Source: Thinopyrum elongatum
Lineage: Eukaryota > Streptophyta > Magnoliopsida > Poales > Poaceae
Assembly (NCBI GenBank): GCA_011799875.1
Contig: CM022302.1
Span: forward strand, 374,312,775 to 374,376,774
Length of the DNA: 64,000 bases
Direction: 5' to 3'
This document shows positions 22,691-33,387 of the stretch, piece by piece. Positions within the stretch are counted from its first letter, which is position 1; every line of letters begins with the position of its first letter. The notes below the pieces were generated by a model. It was not told where the DNA came from. It worked only from the letters and a program-made list of their open reading frames with translations, and did no database searches. Made by a program: the position numbers and the translations under genes.

Positions 22691-24056
22691 CTACCAATCT
22701 ATCCCCCTAGGAGCATGCCCATAGTACTTTGTTTCGATGACTAATAGATTTTTGCAATAAGTATGTGAGTTCTTTATGACTAATGTTGAGTCCATGGAGT
22801 ATACGCACTCTCACCCTTCCACCATTGCTAGCCTCTCTAGTGCCACGCAACTTTCGCCAGTACCATACACCCACCATATACCTTCCTCAAAACAGCCACC
22901 ATATCTACCTATTATGGCATTTCCATAGCCATTCCGAGATATATTGCCATGCAACTTTCCACCGTTCCGTTTATTATGACACGCTTCATCATTGTCATAT
23001 TGCTTTGCATGATCATGTAGTTGACATCGTATTTGTGGCAAAGCCACCTTTCATAATTTTTTCATACATGTCACTCTTGACTCATTGCACATCCCGGTAC
23101 ACCGCCGGAGGCATTCATATAGAGTCATATTTTGTTCTAAATATCGAGTTGTAATTCTTGAGTTGTAAGTAAATAGAAGTGTGATGATCTTCATTATTAG
23201 AGCATTGTCCCATGTGAGGAAAAAAAGAGAGGCCAAACAAGCCAAAAAAAATGAGAGAAAAGAGAGATGGGGCAATGTTACTATCCTTTTTTTCACACTT
23301 GTGCTTCAAAGTAGCACCATGATCTTCATGATAGAGAGTCACCTATGTTGTCATTTTCATATGCTAGCGGGAATTTTTCATTGTAGAACTTGGCTTGTAT
23401 ATTCCAACGATGGGCTTCCTTAAATTGCCCTAGGTCTTCATGAGCAAGCAAGTTGGATGCCCACCCACTTAGTTTTCTTTTTGAGCTTTAATACACTTAT
23501 AGCTCTAGTGCATCCGTTGCATGGCAATCCCTACTCACTCACATCGATATCTATTGATGGGCATCTCCATAGCCCGTTGATACGCCTAGTTGATGTGAGA
23601 CTATTTCTTTCTTTTTGTCTTCTGCACAACCACCATATTCTATTCCACCTATAGTGCTATGTCCATGGCTCACGCTCATGTATTGCGTGAAAGTTGAAAA
23701 GGTTTGAGAACATCAAAAGTATAAAACAATTGCTTGGCTTATCATTGGGGTTGTGCATGATTTGAATATTTTGTGTGATGAAGATGGAGCATAGCGAGAC
23801 TATATGATTTTGTAGGGATAAGCTTTCTTTGGCCATGTTATTTTGAGAAGACATAATTGCCTTGTTAGTATGCTTGAAGTATTATTGTTTTTATGTCAAT
23901 ATTAAACTTTTGTTTTGAATCTTATGGATCTGAACTTTCATGCCACAATAAAGAAAATTTACATGGATAAATATGTTAGGTAGCATTCCACATCAAAAAT
24001 TCCATTTTTATCATTTATCTACTCGAGGACGAGAAGGAATTAAGCTTGGGGATGCT
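22691..24056 (+). other. W2 internal non-coding region, part 2, with polypurine tract
   Basis: It continues W2 after the Angela insertion. The polypurine tract TAAGCTTGGGGATGC at 24041-24055 precedes the LTR. The A/G-rich tract seen in W1 and W4 is mostly deleted here (23217-23265). Confidence 0.85.
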
Positions 24057-25667
24057 TGATACGTCTCCAACGTATCTATAATTTTTGATTGTTCCATGCT
24101 ATTATATTATCTGTTTTGGATGTTTTATATGCATTATTATGCTATTTTATATTATTTTTGGGACTAACCTATTAACCCAGAGCCCAGTGCCGGTTTCTGT
24201 TTTTTCCTTGTTTTTGAGTTTCGCAGAAAAGGAATACCAAACGGAGTCCAAACGGAATAAAACCTTCGCGATGATTTTTCTTGGACCAGAAGACACCTGT
24301 GGGACTTGGACTCCAAGTCAGAAGACCTTGGAGTAGACGACAAGCCACAGGGGCGCGCCCTTGGGGGGGCGCCCCCTGCCTTGTGGCCTACTCCAACACC
24401 CCCTGGCCTAATTCTTCGTCCTATATATTCACATATATCCCAAAACCCTCAGAGGCATCCACGAAAACACTTTTCCAATGCCGCAACTTTCTGTACCCAT
24501 GAGATCCCATCTAGGGACCTTTTCCGGCACCCAGCCGGAGGGGGATTTGATCACGGAGGGCTTCTACATCAACTCTATTGCCCTTTCGATGAAGCATGAG
24601 TTGTTTACCTCAGACCTATGGGTCCATAGCTAGTAGCTAGATGGCTTCTTCTCTCTCTTTGATTCTCAATACCACGTTCTCCTCGATGTTCTTGGAGATC
24701 TATCCGATGTAATCTTCTTTTGCGGTGTGTTTGTCGAGATCCGATGAATTGTGGATTTATGATCAGCTTATCTATGAATATTATTTGAATCTTCTCTGAA
24801 TTCTTATATGCATGATTTGATATCTTTGTAATTCTCTTCGAACTATCGGTTTGGTTTGGCCAACTAGATTGGTTTTTCTTGCAATGGGAGAAGTGCTTAG
24901 CTTTGGGTTCAATCTTGTGGTGTCCTTTCCCAGTGACAGTAGGGGCATCAAGGCACGTATTGTATTGTTGCCATCGAGGATAAAAAGATGGGGTTTTCAT
25001 CATATTGCTTGAGTTAATTCCTCTACCTCATGTCATCTTACTTAATGCATTACTCTGTTCTTCATGAACTTAATACTCTAGATGCAGGCAGGAGTCGGTC
25101 GATGTGTGGAGTAATAGTAGTAGATGCAGAATCGTTTTGGTCTACTTGACACGGACGTGATGCCTATATTTCATAATCATTGCCTTAGATATCGTCATAA
25201 CTTTGCGCTTTTCTATCAATTGCTCGACAGTAATTTGTTCACCCACCGTATTATTTGCTATCTTGAGAGAAGCCTCTAGTGAAACCTATGGCCCCCGGGT
25301 CTATTTTCCATCATATAAGTTTCCGATCTACTGTTTTCCATCATATAAGTTTCCGATCTACTATTTTGCAATCTTTTACTTTCAGACCTATAAACCAAAA
25401 AACCCAAAAATATTTACTTTATCTTTTTTTAGTTTTATCTATCTCTATCAGATCTCACTTTTGCAAGTGACCGTGAAGGAATTGACAACCCCTTTATCGC
25501 GTTGGGTGCAAGTTGTTTGATTGTTTGTGCAGGTATTAGGTGATTTGTGCGTTGTCTCCTACTGGATTGATACCTTGGTTCTCTAACTGAGGGAAATACT
25601 TATCTCTACTTTGCGGCATCACCCTTTCCTCTTCAAGGGAAAACCAACGCAAGCTCAAGAAGTAGCA
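24057..25667 (+). repeat. W2 3' LTR
   Basis: TGATACGTCTCC to AGAAGTAGCA, almost the same as 10570-12172 by eye, followed by target duplication TCTAC. Confidence 0.94.
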
Positions 25668-26870
25668 TCTACATACCCTTTTAGACCGAAAAACTCTTCA
25701 TGATCCAATCCGATCTAGTGGCGAACAGACGGCACCTCCGAGATTAGCACACGTTCAGCTCGATGACGTCCTCTCCTTATTGATCTACAACCGAGGGAGG
25801 GAAATTAGATGAGATCGGAACCAGCACGACAGTATGGTGGTGGTGGCAGCAGCGGAATTCCGGCAGGGCTTCGCCAAGCGTGTACCGGAGGAAAGGTGGG
25901 AGAGGTTGGGAGCGACGGCGGGCAAGGATGGAGGCGTGCGGCTGCCCTCCCACCTCCCCAATATATATAGGGGTGAGGGAGGGGGCACTGGCCCTTGACC
26001 CCTCCTCCAAGGAGGGGGCGGCGGCCCTAGGGGTTCCTTGCCCCCCAAGTCAAGGGGGGCGTCCCCATCTAGCGTTCCCCCAAAACCCTAGGCGCATGGG
26101 CCAAGGGGGGTAGTGTGCCTGGCCCATCTAGGCCAGGGCGCCCATTGCCAATGTGGGTCCCCGGGGCTGGTGGACCCCCCCCCCGGTGGACCCCCGGAAC
26201 CCTTCGGTGCCTCCGGTACACTTGCTGGTATGCACCCGAACTTTTCCGGTGGCCAAAACAGGACTTCCCATATATAAATATTTACCTCTGGACCATTCCG
26301 GAGCTCCTCGTGATATCCTAGATCCCATACGGGACTCCAAACAGCCTTCAGACATTCTGCTGTTAATATCTCAATACTACCCTAGCGCTACCGAACGTTA
26401 AGTGTGCGACCCTCGGGTTTGGAGCATGCAGACATGACCGAGCCTCCTCTTCAGTCAATAAACAATAGTAGGTCCTGGATGCCCATATTGATTCCCACAT
26501 ATTCAATGAAGATCTTTATCGGTTGAACCATGATGTCAAGGATTCAGTTAATCCCGTATGCAACAACCTTTGTCCAATGATATGTTACTTGCCCGAGATT
26601 CGATCGTCAGTATCTCCATACCTAGTTCAATCTCATTACTGACAAGTCTCTTTAGTCGTTCTGTAATACAAGATCCCATGAATAAATTCATTACTCACAT
26701 GAAGCTTGTTATGATGTTGTATTATCGGGAGGGCCCAGAGATATCTCTCCATCACACGGGGCGACAAATCCCAGTCTCGATCCTAGCAACCCAACAGACA
26801 CCTTCAATGATACCTGTAGAGCACCTTTATGATCACCCAGTTACGAAGTGACGTTTGATAGCACACAAAG
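25668..26870 (-). repeat. H 5' LTR, piece 2 (middle)
   Basis: It resumes the H LTR after W2 and aligns with Angela LTR sequence, for example CAAATCCCAGTCTCGAT and CACCCAGTTACG. It includes a TATA-like ATATATATAG at 25961-25970. It ends at target duplication CAAAG (26866-26870). ORFs in its GC-rich part are not supported. Confidence 0.85.
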
Positions 26871-27404
26871 TGTCGTGGACTTAACACGGCAGATGCCCTA
26901 GCAAAAGGACTTAGGTGTGGAGACATCGCAGCTAGGTTAGCTTGAAGGGGTTAAATGGGACAAAGGACACACAGAGTTTACCCAGGTTCGGCCCCTCTCC
27001 ACGAGGTAAAAGCCTACTCCTGCTTTAGGTTGTATTGCTTGGGTTTCAATTACCAGGGAGCGAATACGCTTGACCTAGTTCTCGATGAGTTGTTTCTTCA
27101 GTTAACCCGCCGCCGGGTCACCCCTTTATATACAGGCTGATGACCGGCTGCTCATACAAAACGTGTCCGGCTCATACAAAACGTGTCCGGCTCAGTATCT
27201 AACTAAGCTTGCCTTACAATACAAGTTAAACATATGGCGGCTCATACCCGTGGGCCTCAAATCGTCCCTGGGTCTTGGGCCTTCAATAATCTTGCTCTAT
27301 GAACCACCATCTTCATATCTTCTTGGGCCTCTTCATCTTAAGCCGCCAGTTGCATGACCCGGCCTCTCCTGGGCGGGTCATACCCATTAGTCATATTCCC
27401 AACA
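26871..27404 (-). repeat. T3 3' LTR (534 bp)
   Basis: It starts TGTCGTGGACTT and ends CCCAACA on the plus strand. The minus-strand TATA (TATATAAAGG) is at 27123-27132. A 20-bp unit GGCTCATACAAAACGTGTCC is doubled at about 27148-27190 but single in the 5' LTR. Confidence 0.94.
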
Positions 27405-27418
27405 TTAGGCCCCAGGTT
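27405..27418 (-). other. T3 polypurine tract
   Basis: Reads AACCTGGGGCCTAA on the minus strand, immediately before the 3' LTR. The equivalent site of T5 reads TTTGGGGGCTAAT. Confidence 0.55.
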
Positions 27419-27692
27419 GATTTGAACTTGTTCACATCAATCTGCAGTACTTGATTTAGTAGAATCTTCCATCGTCAATTTTTACCAATTCACTATAACC
27501 CGCCATGACGTCACATCTCAGAATTGTGTTAACCCGCCATGACATCATCTTGCATTAACTTCGCACGAAGCCCAGAACATCTCAACAGATCTTTATCTTT
27601 AATGGACCTTCCAAAAATCGAGGCGTCCGTGTAACCGCATAATCCTTTTTTTGGCCTCCTCGATTCCCGCGCATGCCATTTATCCATCTCCT

Positions 27693-27700
27693 TATAAATA
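27693..27700 (+). promoter_or_regulatory. Probable promoter of the T3 opposite-strand gene (TATA box)
   Basis: TATAAATA sits about 290 bp inside the element from its 3' LTR and faces inward on the plus strand. It is followed by a C/T-rich leader and a consensus splice donor (GTAAGT, 27884). T5 has the comparable ATAAAAGG at 63435-63442 upstream of its homologous gene. Confidence 0.5.
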
Positions 27701-28437
27701 GGGACAGGGGGTCCTCCTTTTCACTTTTACCTTGCCCCCTCGTCTTCATCTTCTTCCTCGCGACGCCTCTGCTATCCCGAGCTCCACCGCTGCCGTCTCC
27801 ATTCAGCGTCCTCAACTTCGGCCGCTGCATAGACCTGATCGGACCAGAGCACTGCGGCACGCCTCCGCTGTTCATCAGCATCAGTAAGTATTCTCCTTCC
27901 TCGTAGCAGATCTGCATTAGGGTTTTCACCGTTCGTCGGTGTTCTTCACTGCTCCTTATTTTCTTCTCTAAATCGTGTAGTTTGATCTGAATATGGTACC
28001 AAAGTTTGCGGTAGCAGTTTAGCATCCCTTTTCAATCAAAGAAGATCCTTCCTCTGTACAAAAAATCTCATCTGAGCACACAAGTTCCTCTGCTGCCACC
28101 ACTTTAGGTTTAGAATTTATTTTATTTTCTGAGCTGCTGCAGATCTAAAATCATAGCACCAATATATGGAATCTGTTGGTCCATCACTTAGCAAAAATTC
28201 ACTTTTAGATCAGTTATACTGCAAACATGCGGGCGGCTCATACCATAAGTCGTAACCCACCATATAGCATTAGTCCCCTTGTTAAGCCGCCAATACATGT
28301 TCACAATTCATATGACCCAGCACTGCCTTCTGGTTTAATCATGTCAACCTTTATAGCACTTACTTTTTGATCATTGGCCGGCTTAACAGCATAATCTTAA
28401 ACCGGCAATATTTTCTTTTTAGGCCTTCATCCTCAAA

Positions 28438-31400
28438 ATGACCAAAACTGTCACCTCATGCAACTGGGTCGCCTCCCGGGTTACTGAGCAAACATTGAAC
28501 TAGCATGTCCAAGTGGGCATCTTAGCCGCAAAGGACGTCATTCATTGGAGGGTCCCAGGAACAGAGACTACTCCTGCCCCCAAAGAAGGCGAAGTCATTG
28601 TCTTTACTGACCACATGCTCCGGGGGTTTACCCCACCCGGCTCAAAATTCTTTCGTGATGTACTGCATTTCTTCCAGCTTCACCCTCAAGATATCGGACC
28701 TAATTCCGTTTCAAACATCTGCAATTTTCAAGTGTTTTGCGAAGTGTACCTTCAACAGGAGTCCACTGTCGAATTGTTCAGGGAATTCTACTACCTGAAC
28801 CACCAGACCGAGTTCACGGATGGGCCCAGCCTAGAACTAGGGGGCATTTCAATTCAGGGGCGCAAAGAAGCCACTTTCCCTGCCGCCGCACTCCCCAGTC
28901 ATCCTAAAGACTGGAATCAGACTTGGTTTTATTGCAAAGATACATCTCCAGAAGGTGAAAATCCTCTGCCGGGCTACCGTGAGAACCGGCTTAGCAACAG
29001 ACATCCACTGTCAGAGCGGATCAGCACAGAAGAACGGGCCAAATATATGCCCATATTTTCAAAAATAAGAGCCTTGATGGCCAATGGTTTGACTGGTGTT
29101 GATCTGGTTCGTTGCTGGGTCGCATGGAGAATCTTGCCCCTAAGCCGCCGATCCGGCTTAATGTGCGAGTATACCGGCGATGTTAAGGACCCGCTGCATT
29201 ATTCTCCAAGTCGTCTGGATGACCAACAGATTAATGACATGACCAAGACTCTGCTCCATGAGAGTTTAGCAACATGCAGCACAGTGGGGTTGAACCCCTT
29301 CTGCACCCTCAACAAGCCTCCGGCTGTAAGTATTTTTTGGGCAACATTTACTAACCCATTATTTATCAACCTGCCTTCTCATTATTACTTGAATTTCTGC
29401 AGGCTGACTCCCCCTTCTGGAGCAAAAAACTTCAGGATAAACCGGCGAAGAAGACCCGGACAAAGCATAAGGCTCCTAAAAAGCCTGCCAAGAAGAAGGC
29501 CAATCCCTCCGAGTTATTTAACTTGGATGATGATGATGAGTTGGAGGTAGAACTTGACTCCCTTGGCTCATTTTTTGTACATCTTATTAACAATGATCAC
29601 TATCAGGATGATGCGGAGGCTAGCCGTGCAGACAATGAAGAGGTAATTACTCTCTCCTCCGGCTCAGAACATTTGCCAAGACAGAAAGTTTGACAAGCGA
29701 ACCGGAAAGTAAGGTTTTCTCACCCTTTAGCTTACTTAGATCTTAACTTTATTTTGAAGAAGCAGCAGCATGAAGCTCGCCGCACAACCCAGAACAGCGG
29801 CGGTGGTATTCTCTCCTCCGGCTTACCCAACACGCCAGTTCCTCGCAAGCGCTGTCCAGAGGTTTCCTAGATTTCCGACTTAGCTTTTCCCAAGGCGGGT
29901 CTTTTTCGACAACCTCTTAACCCTTCTGATTCAAACTATCAGGGAACCTCTCACTCTTCATCCGGCGAATCAACTGGAACTCAAATTCCCTTATTCAAAC
30001 CCGTTCCTGGGTAAGAACATTAACCTTGTTTGCTTATAATCACTTACTCGATTGATAAATTAATCTTGTCCTGCGCCTTGTTTTCAGTGCTATGGCCAAA
30101 CCCAGCAAGAAACTGAAGGTTAATAAACCGGCCAAAGATCCCAAGGTTACTGAACCGGAGAAGCAAACAATGTCTGAGTCTTTGCATCAAACTTCTGAAA
30201 CAACCATGGATGATCTGCCGTCAGAGGAGCACCATGTCACCATGGACTCCATGAATGTTGATCCGGAGAATGCTAAGCCGCCCAGTCCCACTCAGCCGGC
30301 TCAAGAGACTGAAGATGTAATAGTTACCGGGACAGCTTATACAGCTTCAGGCAACCCCACCATCTTATCCAAGCACAACGCCAAAGAAGAATTCTCAGCT
30401 GCTGACAAAGGCAAGTGGAAATTGGATCTGGAGAACTATGCTCAATTCAATGCCCATGAGATTCACGCAGGTTATCTAAACCGCCTTCACACCAGCCATG
30501 ATTACGAAGCCGGCCTGGTCAACCTCATGAAGGAGCGTTTTGAGGTGAGTACTATCAAACATTCTCATATAAATATTCCTCTGTCAGCCGCCAAGTCTAA
30601 TGAATATGAAGAATTTGAATATGTTGTAGACTTTAATAGCATCTTTAATCTTGTAGCTATGCCATAGCACTTGTACAACTGCCGCATCAAAACTAGTAGC
30701 CCCCAAGGGCCGGCCTAAACTGGAAATTAAGCCGGGACTTCAAATAATAATGTTCAATTTCGCACATGTAGCCCCCAAGGGCCGGCTTAACCATCATGGC
30801 TAAGCCAGGACTTATCACCATATTTATGAATAAAATCCAAATATGTAGCCCCCATGAACCAGCTATAGTTGTAAAAATTTAGCCAGGTCATCATAGAATT
30901 GTCTTCAAAAAAGAGCAATGTACATTAGCCCCCAAGTGCCAAGTAAAATCCTTGTATTATGCTTGGGACTTCAAATAAGCTGATTATCATAACCATATAT
31001 TGCTACTGACTCACCGTATCTTGTAGGCGGAATTAAATATGAAAGAATTTCAAGTGGCAGATCTGAGGCAAAATGTCCAGTCCCAACAATCAGAAACTTC
31101 AAAGGCTATGTCAGAGCTGAAAGCCGCGTTAGAAAACATTGAGACGCTGAAGAAGGATTTCAGCATAGAAAGAACCGGCTGGGAGACTGAGAAGGCTGCT
31201 CTGTTAAAAAGAGCAGAAGATGCTGAGGCTGCCCTTAAGCCGGTGACTGACGAATTATCCGGCTTAAAGCATCAAATCAATAGCATGATAGCCGCCATCT
31301 TTGGTAAGTAATATTGCCTCTCAATCTTTCATCATCAATGTTGAACAACCATTCAGCCGGTTTATCAACATCTTTGGTAACACAGGCCCCAGGGTTTCTC

Positions 31401-32035
31401 ATTTTGGCTCAGACATGCACATGAAGCTAAAAGCCGCCTATACTCTTGTGGAACAATTATACACCGGCGCGCAACGAGCCATAGCTGCCGTCTCTTATAC
31501 CAAACAACCACCTACTCTTATCAGAGAAACTCTGGACAAGCTGTCAGTTGTACCCCAAAGGGCAGAAGAAATAAAATGGTCAGCCGCCAGGGTTGGCGCC
31601 ATTACCGCCCTGAGCCAGGCTAAAGCATGGCAGACAGAGCTTGACCCGGAGGAGCTGGCTACTGGCTTCCCAAGCTTAAAAGAAGACGGGTCTCCCTTCA
31701 CTGCAAAAGACTTCGCCAAAATTGTCAAGGAGATACGGCCGTTCGCAAGCAAACTGGCTGAGGAATCTGAGCTCTCCAAATATCAGGCGGCTTATACCGC
31801 TCAAAATGAAAAATTGAGAGCGCCGGTTTATCCAGTCATGGACTTGATTCCTCTAACACGTAAGCACACTTTTGCTCCTGACATTGATCCCTCCATGCTC
31901 ATAGATGATGTGGCTATATTCAAAGCTGTAACTGGCATCAACTGGACATCACCTGATTTCCAGCCAGTGGAGGAAGAAGAAGAACCGGTGCAGGATGACC
32001 CGGAATCTTTGATACGCCAAGGCCAAGACAACTGA
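28438..32035 (+). pseudogene. T3 opposite-strand multi-exon gene (Transposase_28/'putative gypsy type transposon' family), near-intact
   Basis: Proposed exons: leader to 27883; 28423-29325; 29403-29708; 29761-30010; 30088-30544; 31027-31303; 31386-32035. Donors GTAAGT (27884, 29326, 31304), GTAAGG (29709), GTAAGA (30011), GTGAGT (30545) and AG acceptors keep the frame at the junctions I checked. ATG at 28438 starts MTKTVTSCNWVAS. The first coding exon has the family core (FTDHMLRGFTPPGSKFFRDV, LRDWDIST-free). Later parts are Lys-rich, then acidic, then a predicted coiled coil (31040-31290, EKAALLKRAEDAEAALK), ending DDPESLIRQGQDN. One in-frame TAG lies at 28501. A TGA at 29692-29694 falls in the third coding exon unless splicing differs. 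The family domain is my recollection of Pfam PF04195; function is unknown. It is antisense to gag-pol. Confidence 0.65.
30697..31000 (+). repeat. Degenerate repeats of about 72-80 bp carrying polypurine-like motifs, in an intron
   Basis: TAGCCCCCA recurs at 30697, 30769, 30846 and 30926. The first two continue CCAAGGGCCGGC. Each unit later has a version of GCCGGGACTT or GCTTGGGACTT. On the minus (element) strand the motif is TGGGGGCTA, like the Tat polypurine tract. The block lies between the donor at 30545 and acceptor at 31026. Confidence 0.65.
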
Positions 32036-33387
32036 TCCAAGGGCCGGTTTATCATCCGTAGCATTGGATGCTGTGTGCATCAAAACACTTATTCTTTTGG
32101 GCCACATGATGCCTTGTAATAGGCTAGTTAAAAACAATGACCTGCCATGCCATTGTGCATGTTTATCTTGATAAAACTTTAAACCGCCGATCTTGATATG
32201 GAAAGATCTGCCGTTTCTGTTCATAATATTATCAGTCATACAAGTCATATTCATCATATTCCCTGCACACAAGCAGATAACATGTGCCCTGGCGGTTTAC
32301 CCCAAGGCGGATCATGATGGCCAATATAAGAGCCGCTGGTGACTGTATAGTCCATAACCATGGCGGGTTATCAAAACCTCGCATATTCATAGAGTAAACA
32401 AATAACATACCTGTTATATTTGTTCATACTGTCGGCTTACCATGCCATATGCAGCAAGGGTAACAGCCCAAAAAATTTGAGAGCGCAGAATTCCAAGTGC
32501 TCAATCAAGGCATACTGGCGACTTATCGTCCAAAGCCAGGCCGGGTTATCAAAACCCCAGATATACTCAAATATGAGTCATAAGGATTAAGGCTACATGG
32601 CCTAAATCAATGTTAAGCCATACGTCAAGATGGCACAAAAACATGAACCCAAACAAAGTTCAAAAACAAATAGCAAATCAAGTAAAAACAAGGCCTTCAT
32701 AGGCTGCCAAGCCTCAATATCAAGTGCTATTCAAGGGCCGCACAGCCACTGAGTTAATCCTTTATTCAAACCTGTAAGCCGGGCCTCGCATGACCAATCG
32801 CCATTTTAACTTTGACAAGTTCAGGGTCTTTATAAGATTGACTATCAAGAGTTCGGCGGGTCATCCAGATAACCTGGGCGGAGTGGCAGACATATAGGCT
32901 GGATAACCCAGAGTTTTTGGTGTTTTTTACCTGGCATCCAAGACAATCAAAAGGGTCAATAAATCTATGTTCATTGAACAATAAGCCCCCAAGTGACCAA
33001 TAATGAGCCTTTAAGGCAGGATACCTATGTTTGAACTGCTCATTGCAGCAAGTTCTCTTTGGTACACGTTCAGTTTGGGCAATAAGCCTCCAAGCAATTT
33101 GCATCAAGGCGTGTAAGCCGGATCAATAGGGTAGTCATAGCTATGCTCAATGAGCAGGAAGCTCCCAAGTAATTTTTAAACAAGGCGTGCAAGCTGGATC
33201 AAGAGGGTAGTCACAGCTATGCTCAATGAGCAGGAAGCCCCCAAGTGATCTAATGAACTGACAATAAAGACTCAGATACTCAGAAATGAAACGACAGAGG
33301 CCCTGAATTATTAGGGATGCCGGCTTTATTATACTTGATCATAATATATACAAGGATGAAAATATATACAACGCCAGAGCCAGTGGC
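32036..33387. other. T3 spacer between opposite-strand gene and integrase
   Basis: No supported gene. It contains further polypurine-like repeats (starts at 32982, 33083, 33158, 33234). The two gene ends converge here: the plus-strand gene stops at 32035 and gag-pol stops at 33388. Confidence 0.7.
33105..33256. repeat. Tandem duplication, 2 x 76 bp
   Basis: CAAGGCGTGTAAGCCGGATC (33105) and CAAGGCGTGCAAGCTGGATC (33181) begin two adjacent 76-bp units that differ at a few positions. Each contains CTATGCTCAATGAGCAGGAA and ends with a GCCCCC/GCTCCC polypurine-like motif. Confidence 0.85.

Larger units (their letters stand above)
10570..25667 (+). mobile_element. W2: WHAM/Wilma-like gypsy-type LARD element with nested Angela
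   Basis: Two LTRs of 1603 and 1611 bp with TG/CA ends flank the element, and TCTAC stands immediately outside both (10565-10569 and 25668-25672). The primer site and internal ORF are intact. Subtracting the Angela insertion (14671-22685 plus one 5-bp duplication) leaves about 7.1 kb, the same as W4. Its LTRs are very similar by eye, suggesting a fairly recent insertion into element H. Confidence 0.95.
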
